From: Vibrio nitrifigilis
GTDB lineage: Bacteria; Pseudomonadota; Gammaproteobacteria; Enterobacterales; Vibrionaceae
Direction: 5' to 3'
DNA length: 64,000 bases
NCBI RefSeq assembly: GCF_015686695.1
Contig: NZ_JADPMR010000004.1
Coordinates: 372,001 to 436,000 of the forward strand
Part shown: positions 7,262-16,112 of the stretch, piece by piece
Numbering within the stretch: the stretch's first letter is position 1
How the letters are laid out: every line of letters begins with the position of its first letter
Notes under the pieces: generated by a model
What the model saw: only the letters and a program-made list of their open reading frames with translations
What the model was told of the DNA's origin: nothing
The model's database searches: none
Translations under genes and position numbers: made by a program

Positions 7262-8860
7262 TTAAGCTGTGGTTTTTTCTTGGTCGACGTGGTCAGTCAC
7301 CATGGCTTCGGTGGTGATCATCAAGCCCGCGACAGAGGCTGCGAATTGCAGTGCAGAACGTGTCACTTTTGCTGGGTCGATAATGCCTTGTTCAAGCATA
7401 TCTCCGTATTCACCCGTTGCGGCGTTATAACCGAAGTTAGCGCCGCCTTCTGCCACCTTGTTGGCGACCACAGAACCTTCATCCCCTGCGTTGATAGCAA
7501 TTTGACGTAAAGGTTCTTCCATTGCACGCAGTGCCACGCGAATACCCACGTTTTGTTCTTGATTATCACCTGTTAAGTGAGTTAGGCCTTTAGCGATTTT
7601 CGCCAGTGCCACACCACCGCCAGGGATAATACCTTCTTCAACCGCTGCGCGAGTTGCGTTCAGCGCATCGTCAACACGGTCTTTTTTCTCTTTCATTTCG
7701 ACTTCAGTCGCCGCACCAATCTTAATTACTGCCACGCCACCGGATAGTTTGGCGATGCGTTGTTGCAGTTTTTCTTTATCGTAATTTGATGTGCTGTTTT
7801 CAAGCTGATTACGAATGGTTGCCACGCGGTCAGCAATCGCGGATTTATCGGCGACACCATCGACGATTAAGGTGGCGTCTTTACTGATAGTCACTTTTTT
7901 CGCGCTACCTAAGTGCTCTAGAGTTGTGTGCTCTAAATCTAGGCCAACTTCTTCGGCAATCACGGTTGCGCCAGTCAATGCTGCGATATCTTGCACCATG
8001 GCTTTGCGGTTATCACCGAAGCCAGGGGCTTTGACGGCTGCTGCTTTCACAATGCCGCGCATGTTATTCACAACTAGGGTAGCCAGCGCTTCACCTTCAA
8101 CATCTTCTGCCACAATCAACAGTGGGCGAGAAGCTTTGGCAACGGATTCAAGTACAGGCAATAGTTCACGAATGTTGCTGATTTTCTTGTCGACCAGCAA
8201 AATGTATGGATTGTCGAGTTCGACAGTGCCTGCATCTGCGTTGTTAATGAAGTAGGGTGATAAATAACCGCGGTCGAACTGCATACCTTCAACAACCGAC
8301 AATTCATTTTCTAAGCCTTGGCCTTCTTCTACGGTAATCAAACCGTCGCGGCCGACTTTTTCCATCGCTTCAGCAATGATTTCACCAATCGCCTTATCAC
8401 TGTTGGCAGAAATGGTGGCTACTTGAGTGATAGATTGCTTGTCATCACAAGGTTTGGCTAGTGTTTTTAACTCTTTGAACGCTTCACCAACGGCTTTATC
8501 GATACCGCGTTTTAAATCCATTGGGTTTAAGCCAGAGGCCACCGATTTTAGTCCTTCATTGATTAGTGACTGAGCTAAAACCGTCGCAGTAGTGGTGCCA
8601 TCGCCAGCTTCATCGTTAGCTTTGGAGGCGACTTGTTTTACCATCTGCGCGCCCATATTTTCGAACTTATCTTGCAGTTCGATTTCTTTTGCAACGGACA
8701 CACCATCTTTGGTAATGGTGGGTGCACCAAAGGATTTGTCTAAAACAACGTTACGTCCTTTAGGGCCTAAAGTTACTTTGACTGCATCGGCTAATGTATT
8801 GACACCTGCTAGCATTTTTTGACGTGCATCATTAGCGAATAATACTTCTTTTGCTGCCAT
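7262..8860 (-). CDS. groEL: Chaperonin GroEL (second copy, GroEL2 type)
   Basis: The 532-residue large chaperonin subunit, which forms double seven-member rings and folds proteins with ATP and GroES. Family motifs are intact: LGPKGRNVVLDKSFGAP near residue 31, DGTTTATVLA with the catalytic Asp near 87, and AAVEEGIIPGGGVALA near 405. The C-terminus ends VDQEKTTA and lacks the Gly-Gly-Met repeat tail found in the main E. coli-type GroEL, which is usual for the second groESL copy of vibrios on chromosome 2. It is the second gene of a groES-groEL operon, 37 bases after groES, with the ribosome site AGGAGAT. Confidence 0.95.
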   Translation of the reverse strand: MAAKEVLFANDARQKMLAGVNTLADAVKVTLGPKGRNVVLDKSFGAPTITKDGVSVAKEIELQDKFENMGAQMVKQVASKANDEAGDGTTTATVLAQSLINEGLKSVASGLNPMDLKRGIDKAVGEAFKELKTLAKPCDDKQSITQVATISANSDKAIGEIIAEAMEKVGRDGLITVEEGQGLENELSVVEGMQFDRGYLSPYFINNADAGTVELDNPYILLVDKKISNIRELLPVLESVAKASRPLLIVAEDVEGEALATLVVNNMRGIVKAAAVKAPGFGDNRKAMVQDIAALTGATVIAEEVGLDLEHTTLEHLGSAKKVTISKDATLIVDGVADKSAIADRVATIRNQLENSTSNYDKEKLQQRIAKLSGGVAVIKIGAATEVEMKEKKDRVDDALNATRAAVEEGIIPGGGVALAKIAKGLTHLTGDNQEQNVGIRVALRAMEEPLRQIAINAGDEGSVVANKVAEGGANFGYNAATGEYGDMLEQGIIDPAKVTRSALQFAASVAGLMITTEAMVTDHVDQEKTTA

Positions 8861-8897
8861 GATTATCTCCTATAAAACATCACAAATTCAGATTCAA

Positions 8898-9188
8898 TTA
8901 CTCAGCGATAGCGAGCACATCGGATTCAGCTAAAATGACGTATTCTTTACCGTCGATTTTTTCTTCTTTGACGCCATAACCATCATTAAACAAAACAGTG
9001 TCTCCGGCTTTAATTTCCATTGGGACACGATCGCCATTGTTTAATACACGGCCTTTGCCGACAGCAAGGACTTTACCAATGTTGGATTTTTTGACTGATT
9101 TGGATGTCAGAACAATTCCCCCTTCGGATTTGTTTTCGACTTCTTGTCGTTCAACAATCACCTTGTCGTTTAAAGGACGAATTTTCAT
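8898..9188 (-). CDS. groES: Co-chaperonin GroES (second copy)
   Basis: A 96-residue co-chaperonin starting MKIRPLNDKVIVERQE, the usual GroES N-terminus. The start is at 9188, behind an AGGAGG ribosome site; the longer frame from 9212 adds residues foreign to the family. The mobile loop (EVENKSEGGIVLTSKSVKKS, residues 16-35) carries the hydrophobic tripeptide IVL that docks on GroEL. The later part VLFNDGYGVKEEKIDGKEYVIL is the conserved barrel end. It is co-transcribed with groEL downstream. Confidence 0.95.
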   Translation of the reverse strand: MKIRPLNDKVIVERQEVENKSEGGIVLTSKSVKKSNIGKVLAVGKGRVLNNGDRVPMEIKAGDTVLFNDGYGVKEEKIDGKEYVILAESDVLAIAE

Positions 9189-9326
9189 TTGAAGTTGCCT
9201 CCTAAATAACACTCTAGATAAAAGACATCACATGTTCGGCTCAACGATTAGTTTGAGGCCACACTCTGTGGCGAGTCATCGCTAATAGCCCGAGTTGAAT
9301 ATGCGCTTACCTGCGCTTGCATGATC

Positions 9327-9355
9327 TATATAAGTGCTCAAAGCTGAACTTCAAG
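9327..9355 (-). promoter_or_regulatory. Candidate groESL2 promoter (sigma-32 or sigma-70 type)
   Basis: On the minus strand CTTGAA (9355-9350) matches the heat-shock -35 element, and TATATA (9332-9327) lies 17 bases downstream. The base context before it (GCACTTATAT) only partly fits the sigma-32 -10 consensus CCCCATNT. The pair sits about 140 bases before groES. No CIRCE inverted repeat was seen. Confidence 0.45.
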
Positions 9356-9654
9356 GGGATTTTTCGATAAAAAATATCTATTGTAACGATAAATATTATG
9401 AATCAATTTAGGCTGTTTTATTGCCAAAGGTAGCAAAGAATCGCCCTCTTATAGCACGCCGTTATGTTGTTTTTTTGCAACATGTAGTAGATCAATGTTT
9501 ATGTGATCTTCTTCAAGTTTTCCTAGAGAAACCGGGCTCGCAGCGTTATCCTTAAGTGGCTAAATAAGCGTAGCTGTCACCCCGATAGATAGCTGAATTA
9601 TTGTTATCAATATTGTTCTTTTAACCAGTTAAAGGGGGCGTTAAAGGTTTAATA
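9356..9654. other. Intergenic stretch between groES promoter and EamA gene
   Basis: About 300 bases without an open frame of note. A ribosome-site-like TAAAGG lies just before the EamA start at 9655. No repeat or RNA gene was recognised. Confidence 0.4.
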
Positions 9655-10680
9655 ATGAACAAAGGTTATTTTTATATTCTGTTCGCTACACTGTTCTTTA
9701 GTTCTATGGAGGTGGCATTAAAAATAGTGGCGACAGACTTCAATCCGTTGGAATTGAACTTCCTGCGCTTTGTCATAGGCACTGTGGTTTTATGGCCGAT
9801 GGCAATAAGAAGTCTGAAAGAAAAAAACTTACATGTAACTAAGCAGCATTGGCCATTCTTTTTGCTGACTGGTTTCTTGTGTGTGGTCGTTAGTATGACT
9901 TTCTTTCAGTTGGCAATTATGTACGCGCATGCATCGATTGTTGCTATCTTGTTTAGCTGTAACGCGATTTTCGTTATTCCATTGGCACACGTGTTCCTTA
10001 AACAGCGTATGACTTGGGTAAGCGTTGGGTCTTTGGCCTTAAGCGTTGTAGGGATGCTATTTATCGTCAATCCTCAACACTTGCCAAACGTAGTGGGGGT
10101 CACACTCTCATTATTGGCCGCTGTTACCTTTGCCTTGTATGGCATTGTGGGGCAAATGGGCAATCGAAAATATGGTTTCACGGGGATCTCGTTAACGTTC
10201 TTTAGCTTTATCGCTGGATGTATCGAGATGGTCGTGTTCATGGCATTCACCCATATTCCGGCTGTTGCCACCACCTTCACTCATATGGGGTTGGCTAATT
10301 TTGCAAACATCCCATTTGTACAAGGTATCAGTGTGCATACGTTACCTGCGCTTATTTATTTAGGCATTTTCGTGACAGGTTTTGGTTACGCGTTCTATTT
10401 TATGGCAATGGAAGAAACCAGTGCTGCTACCGCGTCGGTGATTTTTTATATCAAACCGGCGTTAGCACCAATTTTGGCTATGGCTGTATTAGGAGAAGTG
10501 ATCCATGAAAATACTGTCATTGGGATTATGTTTATCATCGCAGGATCGGCACTGACTTTTGCGGCGGCGGGTATCGATCGTCGGATTATTCGCAATACTC
10601 GTGCTTACATGCGGCACTTACGTTTTCAACGTTATCTGCGCCATCATCACGGGCAGCGTCATCAGCATTCTTACCAATAG
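9655..10680 (+). CDS. EamA/DMT family transporter
   Basis: A 341-residue membrane protein with ten predicted helices arranged as two EamA repeats (about residues 3-140 and 150-305), as in drug/metabolite transporters. Typical pieces are LEVAL-like SSMEVALKIV in helix 1, ATDFNPLELNFLRF after it, and SAATASVIFYIKPALAPILA in the second repeat. The cytoplasmic C-terminal tail (about residues 313-341) is unusually rich in Arg and His (RHLRFQRYLRHHHGQRHQHS), a possible metal- or nucleic-acid-binding or topological feature. It is a single gene closed by a strong terminator. The substrate is unknown. Confidence 0.85.
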   Translation: MNKGYFYILFATLFFSSMEVALKIVATDFNPLELNFLRFVIGTVVLWPMAIRSLKEKNLHVTKQHWPFFLLTGFLCVVVSMTFFQLAIMYAHASIVAILFSCNAIFVIPLAHVFLKQRMTWVSVGSLALSVVGMLFIVNPQHLPNVVGVTLSLLAAVTFALYGIVGQMGNRKYGFTGISLTFFSFIAGCIEMVVFMAFTHIPAVATTFTHMGLANFANIPFVQGISVHTLPALIYLGIFVTGFGYAFYFMAMEETSAATASVIFYIKPALAPILAMAVLGEVIHENTVIGIMFIIAGSALTFAAAGIDRRIIRNTRAYMRHLRFQRYLRHHHGQRHQHSYQ

Positions 10681-10704
10681 GATGAATGAGAGAAAACTAG
10701 AGTT

Positions 10705-10729
10705 AAGCCCTCGTGATTGAGGGCTTTTT
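10705..10729 (+). terminator. Rho-independent terminator
   Basis: AAGCCCTC (10705-10712) pairs with GAGGGCTT (10719-10726) and runs into TTTTT. It lies 25 bases after the EamA stop. Confidence 0.85.
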
Positions 10730-10798
10730 AGTCTCTATTGTGTTATCCAAACTGCATTTATGCTACGGTGAGAGCGTTCAACTGACTGCCGCACGATC

Positions 10799-11188
10799 AT
10801 GACCGAAACCACGCTTACTATACCTTTACCTTCTTTGATTCACCGTATTGGTGGCATGCAAACTAAAGCGCTCAAAATGGTCGCTACCCAACATCAGTGT
10901 GAATTGAAACGTGTGCGACGTTCACGCAATTGGCAGCTGCAAGGCGAGGCGTTACATATTGAGCAATTTTATCGTCAATGCCAGCAACAATCGCCAGACA
11001 CTTTGAAGTTTGTGATTAACAAAATTGCGCCTGTACTCGCTCAGAATCAAACCCTGCTTGAACCGTTGGCAGATAAACTGCAGCGCCTGTTAAGAGAGCA
11101 GCCGAATCTGACGCTGTCTGAACTGATGGCTCAAACCCAATGTACGATGCAGCAGGCAAGACAAGCTCGCTTTGCAGTGGAAGAGTGA
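10799..11188 (+). CDS. Small conserved Vibrio protein, often labelled ribosome recycling factor family
   Basis: A 129-residue protein without membrane segments or a signal peptide. The first half (IPLPSLIHRIGGMQTKALKM, then CELKRVRRSRNWQLQGE) is a compact basic domain; the second half (about 85-129) looks like a small helix-turn-helix (LTLSELMAQTQCTMQQARQARFAV). From memory, similar Vibrio proteins are labelled ribosome recycling factor family, yet it does not resemble true Frr. Nucleic-acid binding is suggested only by the basic middle and the C-terminal helices. It stands alone, convergent with the peptide permease operon. Confidence 0.6.
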   Translation: MTETTLTIPLPSLIHRIGGMQTKALKMVATQHQCELKRVRRSRNWQLQGEALHIEQFYRQCQQQSPDTLKFVINKIAPVLAQNQTLLEPLADKLQRLLREQPNLTLSELMAQTQCTMQQARQARFAVEE

Positions 11189-11222
11189 TCAGAGATGATT
11201 GATATGGGAAGGTGATGTGCAT

Positions 11223-11251
11223 AGCAGGAGGAAACATCATTCCCTCCTGCT
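11223..11251. terminator. Hairpin between convergent genes
   Basis: AGCAGGAGG (11223-11231) and CCTCCTGCT (11243-11251) form a perfect 9-bp stem with an 11-base loop. It lies 15 bases after the permease stop (minus strand) and 35 bases after the plus-strand gene. There is no T-run on either side. Confidence 0.45.
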
Positions 11252-11265
11252 GATGTTGTAAGCGG

Positions 11266-12126
11266 TTAAGAACGGCTATCAAGCAAATCGCTAAGACCGT
11301 CACCAAGAATATTAAAGCCCAGTACGGTGACTAAAATGGCTAAACCAGGAAACAGCGAAAGATAAATATCTAAGCCGAGGAAGTTGCGGCCATCACTCAT
11401 CATTGTGCCCCATTCCGGGCTGGGTGGCTGTACCCCCAATCCTAAGAAAGAGAGGCTTGCCGCGGAAAGGACGACGCTACCTGCGGTGAGCGTTGATTGC
11501 ACGATCAAAGGACCAATCGCATTACGAATAACGTAACGAGTAATGATTCTAGAATGACGCACCCCTAGGGAATGAGCGGCTTCAACGTATTCTTGAGTTT
11601 TAATATTGAGGGTTAAGTTACGGCTCAAACGAGCGTACACCGGAATAGAGAAAATGGAGATGGCAATCAGCATATTCACTAATCCCTCTCCCAACACACT
11701 GACGATCAATATGGCTAATACAATCCCTGGGAAAGCAAAAATAATATCCATCACCCACATGATCACCTGATCAAGGCGGCGGTGACCTAACCCAGCTAAC
11801 ACCCCAAGTGGAACACCAATGAGCATGGATAAGCCAACGCTTAGCAGCACTTCTAAAATGGTGATACGTGCGCCGTAAATCACCCGCGTGAAAATATCTC
11901 GGCCATAATCATCAGTACCAAACCAGTGAGTCAATGAAGGCGGTTGTAAGGTGCTTAATAAATCTTGCGCAGCAGGATCATAGCGAGTGAGCCACGGGGC
12001 AAATAATGCGGCTAGGGCCAAAATAGCCACTAAAATGCCGCCGAGTACCAAGCTAGAGTGAGTTGAAAGATGGTACCAAAGTATCTGCAGTCGTTCTGAT
12101 CCTGCGCGTTTTTCTGTCAATTCCAT
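11266..12126 (-). CDS. Peptide ABC transporter permease (DppC/GsiD type)
   Basis: A 286-residue inner-membrane permease with the N-terminal extra-domain pattern of OppC/DppC (HSSLVLGGILVAILALAALFAPWL) and about six helices. The binding-protein-dependent transport motif EAA-x3-G appears as EAAHSLGVRHSRIITRYVIR (about 183-202), the contact for the ATPase. It overlaps the upstream permease by one base (TAATG), which implies translational coupling. With the DppB-type partner, the binding protein at 13062 and the double ATPase at 17623 it makes a full importer for peptides or glutathione-like compounds. Confidence 0.9.
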   Translation of the reverse strand: MELTEKRAGSERLQILWYHLSTHSSLVLGGILVAILALAALFAPWLTRYDPAAQDLLSTLQPPSLTHWFGTDDYGRDIFTRVIYGARITILEVLLSVGLSMLIGVPLGVLAGLGHRRLDQVIMWVMDIIFAFPGIVLAILIVSVLGEGLVNMLIAISIFSIPVYARLSRNLTLNIKTQEYVEAAHSLGVRHSRIITRYVIRNAIGPLIVQSTLTAGSVVLSAASLSFLGLGVQPPSPEWGTMMSDGRNFLGLDIYLSLFPGLAILVTVLGFNILGDGLSDLLDSRS

Positions 12127-13046
12127 TAGTTAAACCTGATCTTTGGATTTAAGAAACCGATGACTACTTCACCAAGCAAGTTCATCAATACCACGCCGCT
12201 TACCGCCACTAAGGTTACCCCTTCAATCACTGGGTAATCACGATAACGCACAGAATCAACCAATAAACGGCCAATACCTGGCCAGTTAAATAGAGATTCG
12301 GTCACAACGGCACCACCAATTAAGCTACCAAAATTGAGTGCGATAATAGTAACAATAGGCACTAAAGCATTACGAAACGCGTGCAGCCAATAGATACGAA
12401 CAGGGGATAAGCCTTTGGCTTTCGCCGTGCGAATATAATCGGCAGATAGCACATCGATAACGCCAGAACGTGTCATACGGGCGACGACTGCCATTGGAAA
12501 TATTGCGAGCGTTAAGGTAGGGAGAATGTAGCTCTTCCAACTGGTTGCGCCCAACAAAGGCAACCAATGCAGCTCAACAGAAAAATAGTTCATGGCAAGT
12601 AGTGCGAGCCAGAAGTTTGCGACTGAAGCGCCAGTGATGGCTAATATCATCACTATTTGGTCAATCGCCCGGTGTTGATACACCGCACCGAGCATGCCTG
12701 CCGGTACCCCAACAACAATGGCGACTATGTAGGCGAGCAATGCAAGAATGAGAGTGTAGGGTAGGCGCTCTGAAATTTCAGACAGCACTGGCTGCTTAGA
12801 TTTTAACGAGTGCCCGAAATCGCCCTGGACGGCACCTTCGACAAATTTAATATATTGAACGGGAAGGGGCTGTTCGAGTCCTAAACGCACTCGCATATCT
12901 TGTACAGCTTCTGGCGTGGCTTGGTTGCCTGCCATTAACCGGGCGGGATCGCCCGGTAATGAGCGTATGGCAATGAAGACCACTAAAGAGACGCCAATCA
13001 AAATAAAAGGAAAGGCGAACAGTTTTTTAATGATGTATGACTTCAT
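12126..13046 (-). CDS. Peptide ABC transporter permease (DppB/GsiC type)
   Basis: A 306-residue permease with the DppB N-terminal motif IIKKLFAFPFILIGVSLVVF and PGDPARLMAGNQATPE at residues 31-46. The EAA-like loop reads YIRTAKAKGLSPVRIYWLHA (about 200-219), and the late helix has NWPGIGRLLVDSVRYRDYPV, all hallmarks of the family. It pairs with the DppC-type subunit whose start overlaps its stop by one base. It follows the binding-protein gene by 15 bases, so all three form one minus-strand operon. Confidence 0.9.
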   Translation of the reverse strand: MKSYIIKKLFAFPFILIGVSLVVFIAIRSLPGDPARLMAGNQATPEAVQDMRVRLGLEQPLPVQYIKFVEGAVQGDFGHSLKSKQPVLSEISERLPYTLILALLAYIVAIVVGVPAGMLGAVYQHRAIDQIVMILAITGASVANFWLALLAMNYFSVELHWLPLLGATSWKSYILPTLTLAIFPMAVVARMTRSGVIDVLSADYIRTAKAKGLSPVRIYWLHAFRNALVPIVTIIALNFGSLIGGAVVTESLFNWPGIGRLLVDSVRYRDYPVIEGVTLVAVSGVVLMNLLGEVVIGFLNPKIRFN

Positions 13047-13061
13047 GTTACCGCTTAACCA

Positions 13062-14609
13062 TTATTGCGCGCTGGTTGTGGCATTGCGTACTACCAGATT
13101 ACCACCAGGGATCATCTCTACACCTTTGATATTTTTACCTGATGCATAAAGATCATCTTGATAATAAAGCAATACTTGTGGTGCATCGTGACTGATCAGT
13201 TTCTGCAATTTGACGTACAGTGCAGCACGCTTGTTCTCATCAAGTGATGAAGACGCTTGATCAATCAGCTTATCCACTTCACTGTTTTTGTAGAAACCGA
13301 GGTTAGCGCCGCTCGGTGCAAAGCTGCGCGAATCATACAGTGGGCGCAGTTGGTTATCGTTACCCACTAGACCTGATGACCATGAAGCGAGTACTGAACT
13401 CACACCCAATTTGGCTTTTTCTTCAGCATTAGCAAACGCTGCTTTGGTCCACACACCGCTTTCCATCTGTTTGACATCAAGCTGCACGCCAATCTTCTTC
13501 CACATGGCTTGCAATACTTGTGCGGTGCGAGCGTCAGGGCCTTGCACAGCAATCGACATGCTAAATCCGTTCGGATACCCCGCTTCTTTAAGCAGCGTTT
13601 TGGCTTTTTCAATATTGTATGGATAGTCATTCAGTTTGGTATCGTATCCTGGCGCGATAGAGGCCAACGGTGAATTAGCCGGTTTCGCGTAGCCAAATGA
13701 TACGGCTTTAACCAGTGTGTCACGATTCGTCGCAAAGTTTAGAGCTTGGCGAACACGAATGTCGTTGAGCGGTTTCATTTTCGTATCGAGTGCGACCCAG
13801 AATACTGCCGAGCCCGGTGAACGATTTAATGAAACGTTAGGATTGTTCTGTAATAAACGAGCAAACTGCGGTGGCACTGGGTTAATCACATCCGCTTCAC
13901 CGGATTGAATCGCCATATTCATTACCGACATCTCTTCGCTCCACGTCCATTTCAGATCGTCAGCGCCGGTCGTTTTACCCCAATAATCCGGATTACGTTT
14001 TTCCAAAACGTATTCACCAGTTTTGTATTTTACAAATTCATAAGGGCCAGTACCGTCAGCTTGCATACTTAATGTTCCGGCTTTGTCAGCTTTAGGGCTA
14101 ACCATCATTGCCGCGCCAGAGGTCATTAAGTTAAGAAATGTCGGGAACGTTTTTTTCAGTGTAATAACAACTTTGTCATCGCCTTGTGCTTTCACGCTTG
14201 CAATCACATTACGTAAACGACCACTGGCAGCCAAGCCGCGTGATTTATCTAAATGACGCTGGATGTTGTACACCACGGCTTTGGCGTTAAAAGGTGTTCC
14301 ATCATGGAAGGTGACATCTTTACGTAGCGTAAATGTCCACACTTTGCCGGTTTTGTCGTTTTCCCAACTGGTCGCCAGTGCTGGAATGATCTGCTTTTCT
14401 TTATTAAAGCGCACCAAGCCTTCATACATAGGGTCGAGCATATTGAAAGTATAGGTGGCGGTTTGATCGCCTGGATCCATGCTACGCGGAGGTTCGCTTT
14501 GCATGATAGTCACTGTTGATGCTAAGGCCATTTGGGGTAGGCACAGTAGAGCGATTTTGCTTAATGAAAGCACTCGCCCGCGCCAATTGTGTCGCTTGGT
14601 ATGTTGCAT
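13062..14609 (-). CDS. Periplasmic peptide-binding protein (SBP family 5, GsiB/DppA-like)
   Basis: A 515-residue solute-binding protein. The N-terminus has basic residues, a hydrophobic core (LSKIALLCLPQMALA) and a probable signal peptidase I site near residue 30 (ALAS). Family-5 markers are PALATSWENDKTGKVWTFTLRKDV with FHDGTPFNAKAV near residues 77-111, and YEFVKYKTGEYVLEKRNPDYWG near 195. The overall style is closest to GsiB, the glutathione-binding protein, but ligand choice cannot be read from sequence. It heads the minus-strand operon with two permeases. The ATPase is on the opposite arm beyond a ROK regulator and an M81 peptidase. Confidence 0.9.
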   Translation of the reverse strand: MQHTKRHNWRGRVLSLSKIALLCLPQMALASTVTIMQSEPPRSMDPGDQTATYTFNMLDPMYEGLVRFNKEKQIIPALATSWENDKTGKVWTFTLRKDVTFHDGTPFNAKAVVYNIQRHLDKSRGLAASGRLRNVIASVKAQGDDKVVITLKKTFPTFLNLMTSGAAMMVSPKADKAGTLSMQADGTGPYEFVKYKTGEYVLEKRNPDYWGKTTGADDLKWTWSEEMSVMNMAIQSGEADVINPVPPQFARLLQNNPNVSLNRSPGSAVFWVALDTKMKPLNDIRVRQALNFATNRDTLVKAVSFGYAKPANSPLASIAPGYDTKLNDYPYNIEKAKTLLKEAGYPNGFSMSIAVQGPDARTAQVLQAMWKKIGVQLDVKQMESGVWTKAAFANAEEKAKLGVSSVLASWSSGLVGNDNQLRPLYDSRSFAPSGANLGFYKNSEVDKLIDQASSSLDENKRAALYVKLQKLISHDAPQVLLYYQDDLYASGKNIKGVEMIPGGNLVVRNATTSAQ

Positions 14610-14756
14610 GTGATTCCCTCACGTCTTTCCGTTGATGCTCTTAGTGTCCTATTGCCTATATGGCCCTTGAGCTTGTGTATTCGCTATTAACTTCTTCATT
14701 AAAGTTAATTTATTGCAATAACATGCATAATTAGTCCTATATTGTGACTTTATTGC

Positions 14757-14860
14757 CCTAATTAGGTGCTAATTAGCACGTTTTTGGTGCGTTTTTAGTT
14801 AAATAATCATATAAGTTAACTAAAAATAGGTTATTTTGTAATTATATAAACTAATTAGTT
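14757..14860. promoter_or_regulatory. Three CTAATTAG palindromes in the divergent control region
   Basis: CCTAATTAGG (14757-14766) and TGCTAATTAGCA (14767-14778) lie side by side with centres 11 bp apart. A third, AACTAATTAGTT (14849-14860), overlaps a possible -10 (TATAAA, 14845-14850) of the ROK gene. They sit in the 308-bp gap between the binding protein (start 14609) and the ROK regulator (start 14918). Repeated perfect palindromes spaced by one helical turn are likely operator sites, most simply for the adjacent ROK regulator. Confidence 0.5.
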
Positions 14861-14917
14861 GATTTATTCATTTTCACTCAGTATTGTCAAGACAAACAGG
14901 TTAAAAAAAGATCTCTA

Positions 14918-16060
14918 ATGCTCGATTCATCACAGCAATCCATTGTTACGCTCATTCATCGCGGAGGCCCTTTAAGCCGAACTGCTTTAGCGCGTGCACT
15001 TGGTATTAGTAAAACAGCCATTAGCCACCCGGTGCGCCAGTTGCTAGAACTGGGTTTTCTCGAAGAAGAAGCCGCAAGTGCAACAGGCCAAGGGAGACCA
15101 TCGGTACTATTGGCTTTGCAGAGCGGGCACAGCTTTTTTATTGGTGTTTCTCTACTTAATGAACAATTAGAGTTGTTACTGCTCGATCTTAACGGTGAGG
15201 TCCATGCTCATCGCCAATGTGAGATTGAACGGCAGCCTGAGCGACTCGTCGCCTTGATTACCGAGCAAATTCCACTGTTGATTGAACAGGGAGAAATAAG
15301 TAGCGAATCGGTATTAGGTATTGGTATTGCTCTTTCTGGTGTCGTGACTGAATCACGTGACCGCTGTTTAAAATCGACCATTCTTGATTGGGTGGATGTG
15401 CCTTTAGCTGACATGCTAGAGCGTTCTCTGGTCCAGACGCATGATCTCTCGATTCCGGTCTGTATGGAAAACGATGCGAAATCTTTGGCGATTGCTCAGC
15501 ACCTTTTCGCCCATGCCCGTGATGTGAAAGATTTCACCTTAATTACTCTGGGTGAGGGTATAGGCTCGGCACATTTTATTAATGGTCAGCTCTATCGAGG
15601 AGCTCATGGGGGGGCAGGTGAGATAGCGCATACGACAGTAGAGCCTAACAATTTGCCTTGCCGCTGTGGTAAACGCGGTTGTCTGGATACGGTCGCATCG
15701 CTCATTGCCATTCGCGAACAAGCGCAGCAAGAGCAACTGTCGGCAGTGACAATTCCTGAACTTGAAGCGTTAGCTGCCACAGGGCATTCCGCAGCCGTGC
15801 GAATTTTGCACCGTGCGGGTAATGCTTTGGGGTTGGCGATGGCGAACATTATCCAAATCAATGATCCAGAACGAGTGTTACTCGCCCACCCGGAACACTA
15901 TTTTGACGGACTATTTGCCACCATTGTTAAACAGAGCATGATGGCCAATGTATTGCCTAATATTGCAGACAAAATTGAAATTAAACCATTTGTGATCACA
16001 CCGCAAAGTTGGCCTTATGCCGCTGCAAGCGTGGCGATTTACCAGTTTTTATATCAGTAA
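14918..16060 (+). CDS. ROK family transcriptional regulator (NagC/XylR type)
   Basis: A 380-residue regulator. Residues 1-65 form a winged helix (LSRTALARALGISKTAISHPVRQLLELGF) and the rest is the ROK sugar-kinase-like domain. The zinc-binding motif CRCGKRGCLDT lies near residues 248-258, preceded by GAHGGAGEIAHTTV; the kinase active-site Asp region (ENDAKSLAIA) is also present. ROK repressors normally sense sugars or sugar phosphates. Here the neighbours are a peptide importer and a metallopeptidase, so the effector may be a glycopeptide or an amino-sugar compound. That is inference. It is divergent from the binding-protein operon, with palindromic sites between. Confidence 0.85.
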   Translation: MLDSSQQSIVTLIHRGGPLSRTALARALGISKTAISHPVRQLLELGFLEEEAASATGQGRPSVLLALQSGHSFFIGVSLLNEQLELLLLDLNGEVHAHRQCEIERQPERLVALITEQIPLLIEQGEISSESVLGIGIALSGVVTESRDRCLKSTILDWVDVPLADMLERSLVQTHDLSIPVCMENDAKSLAIAQHLFAHARDVKDFTLITLGEGIGSAHFINGQLYRGAHGGAGEIAHTTVEPNNLPCRCGKRGCLDTVASLIAIREQAQQEQLSAVTIPELEALAATGHSAAVRILHRAGNALGLAMANIIQINDPERVLLAHPEHYFDGLFATIVKQSMMANVLPNIADKIEIKPFVITPQSWPYAAASVAIYQFLYQ

Positions 16061-16086
16061 TACCGAGCGCATTGCGATGCTCGGTA
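16061..16086 (+). terminator. Hairpin between ROK and M81 genes
   Basis: TACCGAGC (16061-16068) pairs with GCTCGGTA (16079-16086) right after the ROK stop. No T-run follows, so partial termination or 3'-end protection seems more likely than a full stop, and the M81 gene may be read through. Confidence 0.45.
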
Positions 16087-16112
16087 TCACATAGACTCAA
16101 AAAGGAAGAGAT

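Noticed and set aside
7815..8255. Plus-strand open frame of 146 residues opposite groEL
   Set aside because: It is the antisense shadow of groEL with low-complexity Ser/Ala/Thr composition.
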